Below, piece by piece: positions 17,780 to 26,837 of a DNA stretch of 64,000 nucleotides (positions are counted from its first letter, which is position 1; every line of letters begins with the position of its first letter). This DNA is from Pseudoclavibacter sp. RFBB5 (lineage in GTDB: Bacteria; Actinomycetota; Actinomycetes; Actinomycetales; Microbacteriaceae), in the NCBI RefSeq assembly GCF_002931555.1, contig NZ_PSTZ01000009.1, positions 62,001 through 126,000 on the forward strand, in the 5' to 3' direction. A program made the translations under genes and the position numbers. Under the pieces are notes generated by a model that saw only the letters and a program-made list of their open reading frames with translations, had not been told where the DNA came from and searched no databases.

Positions 17780-18104
17780 TCTCAGGTTGCGCGAGGCGCC
17801 GTGCACGGATCGTCCGGAACCGCGCCGCCGCTCCGAACACGCCCACGATCAGCATGGTTCCCACTCCCCCGGCGATCAGGGATGCAGCGAAGAGGAAGGA
17901 TCCGAGGAAGAAGTCGGGGTCGGTCGGGTCGAGGGAGGGAATCGCCATGCTCACGATGCCGTAGGCGGAGACGATGATGCCAGCTCCGAGCGCGGTCCAG
18001 GCCCCGGCTGCCGTCGCTCGTGGCCAGAGTTTCGAGGTCAGGCTCAGCAGGATGAAGACGACGACGGGCAGAGCCAGCGCCGCGTAGCTGATGAGATCGA
18101 CCAT
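17754..18104 (-). CDS. Four-helix membrane protein of unknown function
   Basis: 116 residues with about three to four hydrophobic segments ([66 protein letters not shown]) and a basic C-terminal tail ([13 protein letters not shown]), so the C-terminus is probably cytoplasmic. ATG 18104 has GAAGG nearby. It sits between truA and rplM on the same strand; the rplM promoter overlaps its last codons. No family recognised. Confidence 0.7.
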   Translation of the reverse strand: MVDLISYAALALPVVVFILLSLTSKLWPRATAAGAWTALGAGIIVSAYGIVSMAIPSLDPTDPDFFLGSFLFAASLIAGGVGTMLIVGVFGAAARFRTIRARRLAQPEIANARSLA

Positions 18105-18138
18105 GCCTTCAGTCTGACCGTTCGCGTGAGCCTGGGAA

Positions 18139-19062
18139 TCAGTCGGGAGATGTAGATCCCGTGTCGACGCCCGCAGACCCGCCCAAGGGTTCGACGAGAT
18201 GCAGTGCCGGGCGCTGCGCCCTCGTCACCTGCTGGCGTGCGAGCAGCTCGTGCTCCGGCGGGTAGCCGACCCCCGTCAGCGTCAGTCCTCGCGCAGAGAG
18301 GACGGGGAACGCGCTGCTTCGCTCGGTGGCCTCGAGCAGCGCTGGCACGTCCTTCATGCGGATGCGACCGGCCCCGACCTCAGCGCACATCCCCACAAGT
18401 GCGCGCACCATCGAGTGGCAGAACGCATCGGCCTCGAGGTGCGCGACGAGCACGCCGTGTTCATCGCGCATCCACTCGAACCGCTGCAGGGTTCGGATCG
18501 TCGTCGCGTTCGGGCGGGGCTTGCAGAAGCCGGCGAAGTCGTGGAGGCCTACGAGGGTCTCCGCCGCCGCCTGCATGAGACCAGCGTCCAGCGCGCGCGT
18601 GACAACGGCGGTCCGGTGCCGCTCGATGGGATTCGGGGGCGTGAGCCGATCTGCGATACGGAACTCGTAGCTGCGTGAGATCGCCGAGAAGCGCGCGTCG
18701 AAGCCGTCCGGCGCTGGTGACACACGCGCGATGACGACGTCGCTGTCACGCCCGAGGACACCGTTGGTGCGTCGGAGGAGGATCGCGGCGATGTCGTCGT
18801 CTGACCGCCGTCGGATGTTGTCGACCGCGCGCTCATCGAGATCGAGGTGCGCGACCTGAGCCGTGGCGTGGACGCCGGCGTCGGTCCTGCCCGCGACCGT
18901 GAGGAGCGGCCCGGGCGGGAGTTCGCGGGCTACGAGGCGAAGCGCGTCTTCGAGCGCCCCTTGGACGGTGCGCAGCTCTGGCTGCGCAGCCCAGCCGCTG
19001 AACGCTGTCCCGTCGTAGGCGATGTCCAGACGGAACCGTGCTGTGTCTCGCCCGTGCGCCAT
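18139..19062 (-). CDS. truA: tRNA pseudouridine(38-40) synthase
   Basis: 307 residues. FRLDIAYDGTAFSGWAAQPELRTVQGALEDAL and the catalytic-loop motif GRTDAGVHAT, which carries the nucleophilic Asp, identify TruA; FCHSMVRALVG is the third family motif. It isomerises U38-U40 in the anticodon arm of tRNAs. It follows rplQ, as in other Actinobacteria, but a terminator-like hairpin at 19106-19146 separates the two. Confidence 0.96.
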   Translation of the reverse strand: MAHGRDTARFRLDIAYDGTAFSGWAAQPELRTVQGALEDALRLVARELPPGPLLTVAGRTDAGVHATAQVAHLDLDERAVDNIRRRSDDDIAAILLRRTNGVLGRDSDVVIARVSPAPDGFDARFSAISRSYEFRIADRLTPPNPIERHRTAVVTRALDAGLMQAAAETLVGLHDFAGFCKPRPNATTIRTLQRFEWMRDEHGVLVAHLEADAFCHSMVRALVGMCAEVGAGRIRMKDVPALLEATERSSAFPVLSARGLTLTGVGYPPEHELLARQQVTRAQRPALHLVEPLGGSAGVDTGSTSPD

Positions 19063-19105
19063 GAACCCATCTTCCCTTACTCGATCACGATTCTCTGCGA
19101 CACGA

Positions 19106-19146
19106 CGAAGCCCCCGAGCATTCCGTGTGGATGCTCGAGGGCTTCG
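19106..19146 (-). terminator. Terminator after rplQ
   Basis: A 16-bp stem (19106-19121 with 19131-19146) around a 9-nt loop; the one DNA mismatch becomes a G-U pair in the minus-strand RNA. It begins 14 bp after the rplQ stop, so it marks the end of the alpha operon. Confidence 0.7.
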
Positions 19147-19159
19147 GTGTCAGGTCCGA

Positions 19160-19726
19160 CTACTTGGCGTCGTCGGCCTTCTCGTCGGTGTCCGACTCGG
19201 CGGCGTCTGCTGCCGCGTCGTTGGCTTCCGTCGGCTGCGTGCCGCCGTCGGCCGTGGGCTCGGACGCCTCGGTGTCACCCGCGGCCGTGTCGACCTCGTC
19301 AGCTTCGACCTCGGGCTCAGCAGGTGCCGCGGCCGGCGCGGTCTTCACTGCGGAGGCCTTCGGGGTGACGGGCTCGAGGACGAGCTCGATGACTGCCATG
19401 GGGGCGTTGTCGCCCTTTCGGTAGCCGGTCTTGATGATGCGGGTGTATCCGCCGTCGCGACCTTCCATCTGCGGTGCGATCTCCGTGAAGAGCTCGTGCA
19501 CGACGGTCTTGTCGGTGACGATCTGCAGCACGCGACGGCGTGCGTGGATGTCGCCGCGCTTCGCGAACGTGATCAGGCGCTCAGCGAGCGGGCGGAGGCG
19601 CTTGGCCTTCGTCTCGGTCGTCTGGATGCGCTTGTGCGTGTAGAGCTGCGCCGCGAGCGTAGCGAGCATGAGGCGCTCGTGTGCGGGGCCGCCTCCGAGG
19701 CGAGGACCCTTGTTGGGCTTAGGCAT
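19160..19726 (-). CDS. rplQ: 50S ribosomal protein bL17 with acidic C-terminal extension
   Basis: 188 residues. Residues 1-~119 are the bL17 core ([62 protein letters not shown]). Residues ~120-188 are an Ala/Glu/Asp/Thr-rich acidic tail, an uncommonly charged addition for an rRNA-binding protein. Last gene of the infA-rpmJ-rpsM-rpsK-rpoA-rplQ operon, 45 bp after rpoA. Confidence 0.96.
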   Translation of the reverse strand: MPKPNKGPRLGGGPAHERLMLATLAAQLYTHKRIQTTETKAKRLRPLAERLITFAKRGDIHARRRVLQIVTDKTVVHELFTEIAPQMEGRDGGYTRIIKTGYRKGDNAPMAVIELVLEPVTPKASAVKTAPAAAPAEPEVEADEVDTAAGDTEASEPTADGGTQPTEANDAAADAAESDTDEKADDAK

Positions 19727-19771
19727 TCGTCATTCTCTTTCGTGTGAAGTCGGTCTGGCGGGCAGGTCTGT

Positions 19772-20767
19772 TTAGACGTACTCGCCGGTGTCGTCGCCGG
19801 CACCGTAGAAGTGAGCACCCTCGAACCCGGGAACCGAGTCCTTGAGCGAGAGGCCGAGCTCGGTGAGCTTGTCGCGCACCTCGTCGACCGACTTCTGACC
19901 GAAGTTGCGGATGTTCATGAGCTGGGTCTCGCTGAGCGCCACGAGCTCGGAAACCGTGTTGATGCCCTCGCGCTTGAGGCAGTTGTACGAGCGCACGGAG
20001 AGGTCGAGGTCTTCGATCGGCATCGACAGCTCGTTGGTGAGGACCGCGTCGACCGGCGCTGGGCCGATCTCGATGCCCTCTGCCTGCTCGTTCAGCTCGC
20101 GGGCAAGGCTGAAGAGCTCGACGAGCGTGCGACCAGCCGAGGCGATGGCGTCGCGCGGCGAGATGGCCGGCTTCGTCTCGACGTCGACGACGAGGTTGTC
20201 GAAGTCGGTGCGCTCACCGGCACGCGTCGCGTCGACACGGTAGGTGACCTTGAGGACGGGCGAGTAGATCGAGTCGATCGGGACCTGTCCGGCCTCGGAG
20301 AACTCGTTGCGGTTCTGCGTCGCCGACACGTAGCCGCGGCCGCGCTCGATCGTGAGCTCGAGCTCGAACTTCGCGTCGTCGTTCAGCGTTGCGATGACGA
20401 GGTCCGGGTTGTGCACCTCGACACCGGCCGGTGCGGAGATGTCAGCAGCCGTGACCTCGCCAGCCCCCGTCTTGCGGAGGTAGGCCGTGATCGGCTCATC
20501 GTGCTCGCTGGAGACGACCAGCTGCTTGATGTTGAGGATGATCTCGGTGACGTCTTCCTTCACACCAGGGATGGTCGTGAACTTGTGGAGGACACCGTCG
20601 AGACGGATGCTCGTGACTGCAGCCCCCGGGATGGAGGACAGCAGGGTGCGACGCAGTGAGTTGCCGAGGGTGTAGCCGAAGCCGGGCTCGAGCGGTCCGA
20701 TCGTGAACTTCGAGCGGTTCTCGGAGAGGCTTTCCTCGGTGAGCGTTGGACGCTGTGCGATAAGCAC
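19772..20767 (-). CDS. rpoA: RNA polymerase alpha subunit
   Basis: 331 residues. The N-terminal dimerisation domain ([45 protein letters not shown]) spans ~1-230, and the C-terminal DNA/activator-binding domain ~250-320 ([34 protein letters not shown]). Start is GTG 20767 with AAAGGAACCC upstream. It follows rpsK after 149 bp; rpsD, which lies between rpsK and rpoA in many bacteria, is absent. Confidence 0.98.
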   Translation of the reverse strand: MLIAQRPTLTEESLSENRSKFTIGPLEPGFGYTLGNSLRRTLLSSIPGAAVTSIRLDGVLHKFTTIPGVKEDVTEIILNIKQLVVSSEHDEPITAYLRKTGAGEVTAADISAPAGVEVHNPDLVIATLNDDAKFELELTIERGRGYVSATQNRNEFSEAGQVPIDSIYSPVLKVTYRVDATRAGERTDFDNLVVDVETKPAISPRDAIASAGRTLVELFSLARELNEQAEGIEIGPAPVDAVLTNELSMPIEDLDLSVRSYNCLKREGINTVSELVALSETQLMNIRNFGQKSVDEVRDKLTELGLSLKDSVPGFEGAHFYGAGDDTGEYV

Positions 20768-20876
20768 TATGGGTTCCTTTCGGCAAAGTGTCCGCTATAT
20801 GACACTTGGCGATTCAGCCGACGCACGTCGTCGACCGGGTGTGGAGTTCGAGCGGGGACGCCGAACATCCGCCACA

Positions 20877-20900
20877 AGGCCCTCCCTTGCGGGAGAGCCT
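20877..20900 (-). other. Hairpin with GCAA tetraloop between rpsK and rpoA
   Basis: In the minus-strand RNA AGGCUCUCCC-GCAA-GGGAGGGCCU forms a 10-bp stem (one G-U) capped by a GNRA tetraloop, 16 bp after the rpsK stop. A second inverted repeat, AAGTGTC/GACACTT, lies just before the rpoA site. They may attenuate or stabilise the rpoA-rplQ message. Confidence 0.5.
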
Positions 20901-20916
20901 CGCAGCGGACGAGAGG

Positions 20917-21315
20917 CTAGACGCGGCGACGCTTCGGGGGGCGGCAGCCGTTGTGTGCCTGGGGGGTGACGTCGTTGATCGAGCCGACCTCGAGGCCAGC
21001 GGCCTGAAGCGAGCGGATCGCGGTCTCGCGGCCGGAGCCCGGTCCCTTGACGAAGACGTCGACCTTCTTCATGCCGTGCTCCTGCGCCTGGCGAGCTGCT
21101 GCCTCAGCGGCGAGCTGCGCGGCGAACGGGGTCGACTTGCGCGAGCCCTTGAAGCCGACTCCACCGGAGGAAGCCCAGCTGATGACAGCGCCGGACGGGT
21201 CGGTGATCGACACGATCGTGTTGTTGAAGGTCGACTTGATGTGAGCCTGGCCCACTGCGACGTTCTTCTTGTCCTTCTTGCGCGGCTTACGAGCGGCGCT
21301 CTTTGGGGTAGCCAA
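20917..21315 (-). CDS. rpsK: 30S ribosomal protein uS11
   Basis: 132 residues. The basic N-terminus ([20 protein letters not shown]) and [42 protein letters not shown] and the C-terminal [12 protein letters not shown] are all typical. 42 bp after rpsM; ATG 21315 has GGAGAG upstream. Part of the 30S platform near the Shine-Dalgarno helix. Confidence 0.97.
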   Translation of the reverse strand: MATPKSAARKPRKKDKKNVAVGQAHIKSTFNNTIVSITDPSGAVISWASSGGVGFKGSRKSTPFAAQLAAEAAARQAQEHGMKKVDVFVKGPGSGRETAIRSLQAAGLEVGSINDVTPQAHNGCRPPKRRRV

Positions 21316-21357
21316 TGTTCTCTCCTACGAAATCTGCGGGCGCTGTCGCGGCGGCGA

Positions 21358-21732
21358 CTAGCGTGCCTTCTTCTTGCCGGCGACCGTGCGCTTCGGGCCC
21401 TTGCGGGTACGCGCGTTGGTCTTCGTGCGCTGGCCGCGCACGGGGAGACCGCGGCGGTGGCGGAGGCCCTCGTAGCTGCCGATTTCGACCTTGCGGCGGA
21501 TGTCAGCTGCGACCTCGCGTCGGAGGTCACCTTCTACCTTGAAGTTGCCTTCGATGTAGTCGCGGAGCTGGACGAGCTGCTCGTCGTCGAGGTTCTTGAC
21601 GCGGATGTTGCCGTCGATGCCGGTGTCCTCGAGCGCCTTGAGTGCGCTCGTGCGGCCGACGCCGTAGATGTAGGTGAGTGCGATCTCGACGCGCTTTTCG
21701 CGCGGGAGGTCGACGCCTGCGAGACGTGCCAT
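21358..21732 (-). CDS. rpsM: 30S ribosomal protein uS13
   Basis: 124 residues. [21 protein letters not shown] at the start, [33 protein letters not shown], the [21 protein letters not shown] signature and the basic tail fit uS13. ATG 21732 is preceded by AGGAG; the longer frame upstream has no homology. The 192 bp between this gene and rpmJ contain no further gene and no clear terminator. Confidence 0.97.
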   Translation of the reverse strand: MARLAGVDLPREKRVEIALTYIYGVGRTSALKALEDTGIDGNIRVKNLDDEQLVQLRDYIEGNFKVEGDLRREVAADIRRKVEIGSYEGLRHRRGLPVRGQRTKTNARTRKGPKRTVAGKKKAR

Positions 21733-21924
21733 GGGATTTCTCCTGTGGGTTGAGGTGTGATGCACCGGATGGGCCCCGGCCTCGGTCCGAAGGTGTCCCC
21801 GTCGGGCTTGACGCCCTCCAGTTCTTACTGGTGCTGTTTCGTATTCAGTTGTGACGTCGAGTGCAGGTGCACTCAGGGGCATCCCTCACGCCGGCCCTGC
21901 ACGTGAGAGAGGAGCCCCGAGCGA

Positions 21925-22038
21925 TTAGCCCTGGCGCTGCTTGTGGCGCGGGTTCTCGCAGATCACCATGACGCGACCGTGACGGCGGATAACCTTGCAC
22001 TTGTCGCAGATCTTCTTGACGCTGGGGTTGACCTTCAT
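21925..22038 (-). CDS. rpmJ: 50S ribosomal protein bL36
   Basis: A 37-residue gene: ATG 22038, TAA 21925-21927. [20 protein letters not shown] is followed by [17 protein letters not shown]. Three cysteines and the late His (CDKC, C, H) form the zinc ribbon of the Zn-binding C+ type of bL36. GAAGGAAC lies before the start. It sits between infA and rpsM, its usual place. Confidence 0.97.
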   Translation of the reverse strand: MKVNPSVKKICDKCKVIRRHGRVMVICENPRHKQRQG

Positions 22039-22107
22039 TGAAGTTCCTTCTGTGATCGCTGGCCTCGTGCTGGGCATACGCATGCCCAGCCGTTCCTTAC
22101 AGCGTGC

Positions 22108-22329
22108 CTACTTGTAGCGGTAGACGATGCGGCCGCGGGTCAAGTCGTACGGGCTCAACTCCACGATCACGCGGTCCTCAGGAAGGATGCGGATGTAGTG
22201 CTGACGCATCTTGCCCGAGATGTGAGCAAGAACCTTGTGTCCGTTCGAGAGCTCTACGCGGAACATTGCGTTTGGCAATGCCTCGACAACCGAACCCTCG
22301 ATCTCGATGACGCCGTCTTTCTTGGCCAT
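22108..22329 (-). CDS. infA: Translation initiation factor IF-1
   Basis: 73 residues, one OB-fold. [40 protein letters not shown], and [22 protein letters not shown] are near-universal. ATG 22329 has GTGAGG just upstream; homology begins exactly here. First gene of the alpha operon, with a candidate promoter at 22395-22423. Confidence 0.98.
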   Translation of the reverse strand: MAKKDGVIEIEGSVVEALPNAMFRVELSNGHKVLAHISGKMRQHYIRILPEDRVIVELSPYDLTRGRIVYRYK

Positions 22330-22394
22330 AGCCTCACTGTCGTTTGCTATTGAATGCACGCTGGTCGTGCGGATGGACGGTGACGACGCGCGCG

Positions 22395-22423
22395 AAATCG
22401 CAACGCAAAAGACACCAAGCGTC
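22395..22423 (-). promoter_or_regulatory. Probable promoter of the infA-rpmJ-rpsM-rpsK-rpoA-rplQ operon
   Basis: Minus-strand -35 TTGACG (22418-22423) and -10 TGCGAT (22395-22400), 17-bp spacer. The -35 is strong, the -10 weak. Leader of about 60 nt to infA. Confidence 0.5.
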
Positions 22424-22460
22424 AACTCTAGGTGGTCTTCCCGCGGAGTGCAAGTGCGGT

Positions 22461-23300
22461 CTATACTCCGGCGCCGGCCGGCGCCGTGGGGACGACGCCG
22501 AACGCGGCGAGGCCCGTCGCGCCCCCGTCGTGTGCCGTCGAGACCCAGATGCCGTCGGCGTGCACGAGGATCGTGTGCTCCCAGTGGGCGCCGAGCGTTC
22601 CGTCTGCTGAGCGGACGGTCCACTCGTCAGCGTCGATGACAACATCGGGCCCGCCGAGCGTGAGCATGGGCTCGATGCAGATGGCGAGACCGGGCTTCAC
22701 GACTGGCCCGCGGCCGAACACTCGGATGTTGTGCACGGTCGGCTCCTCGTGCATGCTTCGCCCGATGCCATGGCCCGCGAAGTCCTCGAGGATCCCGAAG
22801 TCGCCGGACTGCTCGATGGACTCCTCGACCGCGGCGCCGACCTCGGCGAGGTGCTTCGCCGTCGCGAGCTTCGCGATACCTGCCCACAGCGAGCGCTCGC
22901 AGGCCTCGCTGAGACGCGTCCCATCTGCCACCGCGGCCGCGTCTGCGCCATCGCCTGGGACGACGAAGGTGCGGGCCGAGTCACCGTTCCAGCCTTCGAA
23001 CATGGCGCCGGCATCGATCGAGACAAGCTGACCTGATCTGAGCGGCTCAGCGTTCGGAATGCCGTGCACCACTGCATCGTCGACGGAGGCGCAGATCGTG
23101 TGGCGGTACCCGGGGACGAGCGCGAAGTTCGGCACGGCGCCGTTGTCGCGCACGACACGCTCCGCGATGGCGTCGAGCTCCAGGGTGGTCACTCCCGGCC
23201 GGATCGCCTCGGTGACGGCGTCGAGGGCGAGGGCCGTGATCCGTCCGGCTGGGACCATCGCTGCGAGCTCGGCGGGGGTCTTGTAGATGCTCTTGCGCAT
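22461..23300 (-). CDS. map: Methionine aminopeptidase, type I
   Basis: 279 residues. The five metal ligands are found in SIDAGA (Asp), GWNGDSART (Asp), [12 protein letters not shown] (His), CIEPMLT (Glu) and WEHTILV (Glu); the [18 protein letters not shown] segment carries the active-site His. It removes the initiator Met, as required for example to expose the nucleophilic Cys of GlmS. In many bacteria it directly follows adk; here five unrelated genes intervene and TAGACT six bases before ATG 23300 suggests its own leaderless promoter. Confidence 0.96.
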   Translation of the reverse strand: MRKSIYKTPAELAAMVPAGRITALALDAVTEAIRPGVTTLELDAIAERVVRDNGAVPNFALVPGYRHTICASVDDAVVHGIPNAEPLRSGQLVSIDAGAMFEGWNGDSARTFVVPGDGADAAAVADGTRLSEACERSLWAGIAKLATAKHLAEVGAAVEESIEQSGDFGILEDFAGHGIGRSMHEEPTVHNIRVFGRGPVVKPGLAICIEPMLTLGGPDVVIDADEWTVRSADGTLGAHWEHTILVHADGIWVSTAHDGGATGLAAFGVVPTAPAGAGV

Positions 23301-23306
23301 CAGGAG

Positions 23307-23312
23307 AGTCTA
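23307..23312 (-). promoter_or_regulatory. -10 element (TAGACT) for leaderless map transcript
   Basis: TAGACT on the minus strand ends 6 nt before ATG 23300. The intervening ctcctg contains no Shine-Dalgarno. Same hexamer as at coaA. Confidence 0.45.
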
Positions 23313-23345
23313 CGACCCCGGTGAAGGCGGCGACCGCGTCCACAC

Positions 23346-24332
23346 TCAGCCGGTGGCGACGCAGTCGCCGTCGATCCACAGGTACAGCCACCCATCGTTC
23401 GTCTCCAGGGTTGCGAGGGCCAGGGCGTCGCTGCTGAGACCGTCTCCCGTCACCGAGGTGCTGTCCGCGATGAACTCGGTGTCCCTGGAGACAACCAGCC
23501 CTTGCTGCGTCCAGAGTTCCTCGACCGCGGTCATGTCGATGTCGGCGGTCGGGCTCCTGAAGCTCGCCGAGACCCATGCCTGGACCCCGGGATGCTCCTC
23601 ATCGCCGCATGCGACCTCATTGACGCCCACGTACTGCGCGTAGTCGGGGTTGTCCTCGAGGGGTTCAGGCACGAGCGCTCTGGTCTCATCTGCAAGGGCT
23701 GTGACAGCCGCCTTCACCTCGTCGGCACTCAACGACGAGAACGTCGGGACTACGGGAGCAGCGGGCGACGGCTCGACGTACGTGTCGTCGTAGCCGTACC
23801 CGAACTCCGCCTCGTCGTAGCTTCCCTCGTAGCTGATGGAGAGGCTGGAGGACGCGGTCACAACACCGTTCACCACGACCGTGGCGGCGATCAGGAGCAT
23901 GGCGAGCGTCGATAGAGCCGAGATCGCCAGGGGCCCATAGAGAGGGCCAGCCTGCTCGGCCTTCCCCTCGCGGCGCATCCGGCCCACCAGCAGCCAGACC
24001 ACCACGGCGACCAGCGCGGGGATCAGAGCGAGGAGCACGATTAGGAGCGCCTGCAGAATCGCTCCCCACACGTAGCTCCCTGCCGTGGCCATCCCGTCGA
24101 GGAAGTACGTGGGCGAGAGAATCGCCATGCCGACGGAGGAGAACGGGCTCAGCGCTATCACAGCCGCGAAGACGGGAACCTGCACGACGGCGACGGCGAG
24201 CCCGTACAGGCCGATGATCAGCGCGCGGTCTGGCGTACTGGGCGCACGGCCGCCGGCGCCCTGCTGTCGTTGCGGCTCCGCTCGCGCCGGGTCCACGCCA
24301 ACCTCGGCCGCGCGCTCGTCTGAGCTCTCCAT
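23346..24332 (-). CDS. Membrane protein with C-terminal Cys-pair ectodomain
   Basis: 328 residues. A charged N-terminus (~35 residues), then four to five hydrophobic segments (LIIGLYGLAVAVVQVPVFAA, ILQALLIVLLALIPALVAVV, LAISALSTLAMLLIAATVVV), then a ~190-residue acidic exterior domain. That domain has ACGDEEHPGVQ, a Phe-Arg-Ser strand, and a final LWIDGDC. The same Cys-Gly-Asp ... His-Pro-Gly ... terminal Cys layout recurs in the gene starting at 25537, so the two are paralogous in this part. ATG 24332 has AGGAGG upstream. No known family recognised. Confidence 0.72.
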   Translation of the reverse strand: MESSDERAAEVGVDPARAEPQRQQGAGGRAPSTPDRALIIGLYGLAVAVVQVPVFAAVIALSPFSSVGMAILSPTYFLDGMATAGSYVWGAILQALLIVLLALIPALVAVVVWLLVGRMRREGKAEQAGPLYGPLAISALSTLAMLLIAATVVVNGVVTASSSLSISYEGSYDEAEFGYGYDDTYVEPSPAAPVVPTFSSLSADEVKAAVTALADETRALVPEPLEDNPDYAQYVGVNEVACGDEEHPGVQAWVSASFRSPTADIDMTAVEELWTQQGLVVSRDTEFIADSTSVTGDGLSSDALALATLETNDGWLYLWIDGDCVATG

Positions 24333-24351
24333 CGTGTTGTCCTCCTGCACG

Positions 24352-24726
24352 TCATGCACCAGCAGCCCGGCTTGCCGCGACGGCACACCAGATGATTGTG
24401 AAGGCAGCGTTCGCCGCTGCCAGCAGACCGGCGGCCACGACGGCGGCGAGTGCCCCGCGCGTCCGGATCCTCGCGAGCCGGACCGAGCCGCCGACGGCCA
24501 CGGCGAAGATGAGGGCAGGGAAGGCGGCGAGCAGCCCTCCGCGGATCCAGAGCCACGCGGCCGGCAGGTCGCCGGTCGCGGCCGCGAACGGGAACGTGAT
24601 CGCGACGAGCGGCGCGAGCGAGCTGATCGCGGCGCAGACCAGGACGACGGTGGCCAGCGGCCACGGTTGCGGCTTCTCTGCGAGCGAGGAAGCAGGGGCG
24701 CTCGGTGGCGCGGGCAGTTCAGTCAT
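24352..24726 (-). CDS. Small membrane protein of unknown function
   Basis: 124 residues: a Pro/Ala-rich N-terminus of ~22 residues and three hydrophobic segments (PLATVVLVCAAISSLAPLVAI, WLWIRGGLLAAFPALIFAVA, GALAAVVAAGLLAAANAAFT). It overlaps the upstream gene by 8 bp and precedes the next by 19 bp, so the three genes from 25537 to 23346 form one unit. It may be a partner of the two ectodomain proteins that flank it; inference from order only. Confidence 0.65.
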   Translation of the reverse strand: MTELPAPPSAPASSLAEKPQPWPLATVVLVCAAISSLAPLVAITFPFAAATGDLPAAWLWIRGGLLAAFPALIFAVAVGGSVRLARIRTRGALAAVVAAGLLAAANAAFTIIWCAVAASRAAGA

Positions 24727-25537
24727 CGGCCACGCCGCATTTCCCCGAGATGGTGAGGGTCAGCCACGGTTCGCCCGGCAGGGTCTCATCCGGCCCCACC
24801 AGTGATACGAACGACACGGAGGGATGGTAGGTTCCGCTGGCCACCAGCGTGTCCACGGTCGCCTCGACGAAGAAGCCTTCGCCGCGCACGAGCGCTTCGA
24901 CGGCCGCCCAGCTCGCGGCGTCGTCAGCTGTCCTGAAGCTGAAGACGTTCTCGTACCTGACCCCCGGATGCGCGTAGTCCCCGCAGTCCTGCGGGTTGGG
25001 CTGCGCGCGCAGCGGGAACTGCGAGTCCTCGGTGACCGGCTCGGCAAGCACATCGACGAGCGCATCGACAAGAGCGCTGTAGTCCGCTTCCAGCTCGTTC
25101 TGGGTCAGGACCGTCGTGGTCTCTTCGCCGGCGATCCCCCACTGCTCCCAGCTGGCTACCGCGCGCTCGTTGTCGACCCGCTGAGCCGCTGCGGCCATCT
25201 CACCGGCGTGGCGTGCGGGGGCAACAACGAGGGTGGAGCTCCCCGCGACCGCGACGAGGCACAGAGCGGTTGTGATCCACGTTCGGCGTCGCGCGTCCCT
25301 CACGCGTCGCCGGCGGAGCGAGAGGGCGACGATGCACGTCGCCGTCACCAGCGCAAAGGCGAAGAGGACGCCGGACACCGCTCCGTCGGAAACGAGCGCA
25401 TCACGCACCGCCGTGAGCGGGGACGCCTCTGACAGCGCGACCGCGGTCAGCACGCCAACGACGGCCGCGACGCCAGCTGCGGCAAGGATCGCCGCGTCCT
25501 CAGCGCTGCCCCGCTGCGGTGCAGAACCGTTTGTCAT
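24719..25537 (-). CDS. Membrane protein with C-terminal Cys-pair ectodomain (paralogue)
   Basis: 272 residues from ATG 25537. Three hydrophobic segments (AILAAAGVAAVVGVLTAVAL, VLFAFALVTATCIVALSL, ALCLVAVAGSSTLVVAP), then a ~165-residue exterior domain with DCGDYAHPGVRYENVFSFRT and a terminal LTISGKC. These match ACGDEEHPGVQ and LWIDGDC of the gene at 23346-24332. The start is uncertain: there is only a weak GGGGTG upstream, and an open frame continues upstream without recognisable homology. Function unknown. Confidence 0.65.
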   Translation of the reverse strand: MTNGSAPQRGSAEDAAILAAAGVAAVVGVLTAVALSEASPLTAVRDALVSDGAVSGVLFAFALVTATCIVALSLRRRRVRDARRRTWITTALCLVAVAGSSTLVVAPARHAGEMAAAAQRVDNERAVASWEQWGIAGEETTTVLTQNELEADYSALVDALVDVLAEPVTEDSQFPLRAQPNPQDCGDYAHPGVRYENVFSFRTADDAASWAAVEALVRGEGFFVEATVDTLVASGTYHPSVSFVSLVGPDETLPGEPWLTLTISGKCGVADD

Positions 25538-25655
25538 GCATGCACCCCGACCTCTTGGCGCCCCTGATGTGGCGCACCAGAACGACGCTAGTGGGCGGGC
25601 CGGGCTTCTCCGGTCACCAGACGACAACGCTTCGGCAACGCTGCGCGTCCGCGCG

Positions 25656-26828
25656 TCACGGTTCAGTAACGCGCTCCTGGTGCCAGACGGCCCTCTCCCC
25701 CGCCGTTGGGAGATCGGGCGGCGGCCCGGCGGAGCGCGCGGGTGTCGACGAGAGGTGGATGGGGTTCGCCACCGACCGCACACGCTCTCCTTCCTCGTCC
25801 GTCAGCTCGAGGACCGCCTCGAGCCCGAGCGACTCCGCGAAGGCGAACGCCTCCGCGACGTCGTTCACCAGACCGGCTGGAACCCGAGCGTCGCTCAGAC
25901 GCCCCACCCAGTCGCGGGCATCATCTTCGCCAAGTCGGGCGCCCAGCAGCGCTCTGAGCTCCGACCGGTGGTGCACGCGGAGCTGATTCGAGGAGAAGCG
26001 GGCATCGGTGGCCAGCTCCGAGCAGCCCAAGGTCTCGACGAGGGACGCGAACTGACGATCGTTGCCGACGGCGATCACGAGTGGCCGGTCGCGAGCATCG
26101 AACAGCTCGTACGGAGCGATGCTCGGGTGCGCGTTGCCGAGCCGCGCAGGAGCCTCTCCCGTCGCCAGCGTGCTGGACGCCTGATTTGCGAGCGCCGACA
26201 GGAGGCTCGTCATGAGATCGACCTCGACCCGCTGCCCGGCGCCGGTCCTGTCCCGCTCACGAAGAGCGAGAAGTATCCCGGTCACCGCGTTCAAGCCTGT
26301 CAGCACGTCGACGAGCGCGACGCCGGCCTTGCTCGGCTCGCCGTCCACGGGCCCGGTGATGCTCATGAGGCCGCCGACGGCCTGCACCAGCAGGTCGTAC
26401 CCCGGCAGCTCCGCACCGCCGGCGGCGCCGAATCCCGTGACCGAGCAGTACACGGTGGACGGGTTCTCACCGCGCACCGTCTCGTAGTCCAGCCCGAAGC
26501 GCGCCATGACCCCCGGTCTGAAGTTCTCCACCACAACATCGGCCTCGACGGCGAGGCGTCTCGCCGTCGCCACGTCAGCCCCGTCGGTCAGGTCGAGCAA
26601 CAGCGACCGCTTGCCCCTGTTCACGCCCCCGAAGTACGTCGACTGCCCACGCGCGTCGACCGGCGGCGTCCACGCGCGCGTCTCGTCACCGCCGGGCGGC
26701 TCGATCTTGATGACGTCCGCGCCGAAGTCGGCCAGCATCATCGTCGCGTATGGGCCCGCGAGCACCCGCGAGAAGTCCGCGACCCGCACCCCGCTCAGCA
26801 CGCCGTCGTGTTCGCGATCCGGAAGCAT
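25656..26828 (-). CDS. Class III CoA-transferase, possibly succinyl-CoA:glutarate CoA-transferase
   Basis: 390 residues, CaiB/BaiF family. LSGVRVADFSRVLAGPYATM, ADFGADVIKIEPPGGDETR, NRGKRSLLLDL, VVENFRPGVMARFGLDYE and the PGYDLLVQA segment with the catalytic Asp are family hallmarks. Class III enzymes swap CoA between carboxylic acids through an enzyme-bound glutamyl/aspartyl-CoA intermediate. It lies 9 bp downstream of a glutaryl-CoA dehydrogenase gene; the human C7orf10 (SUGCT) protein of this family activates glutarate, so the same role is likely here. Substrate assignment rests on that linkage. Confidence 0.88.
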   Translation of the reverse strand: MLPDREHDGVLSGVRVADFSRVLAGPYATMMLADFGADVIKIEPPGGDETRAWTPPVDARGQSTYFGGVNRGKRSLLLDLTDGADVATARRLAVEADVVVENFRPGVMARFGLDYETVRGENPSTVYCSVTGFGAAGGAELPGYDLLVQAVGGLMSITGPVDGEPSKAGVALVDVLTGLNAVTGILLALRERDRTGAGQRVEVDLMTSLLSALANQASSTLATGEAPARLGNAHPSIAPYELFDARDRPLVIAVGNDRQFASLVETLGCSELATDARFSSNQLRVHHRSELRALLGARLGEDDARDWVGRLSDARVPAGLVNDVAEAFAFAESLGLEAVLELTDEEGERVRSVANPIHLSSTPARSAGPPPDLPTAGERAVWHQERVTEP

Positions 26829-26837
26829 CGGCCGTGC

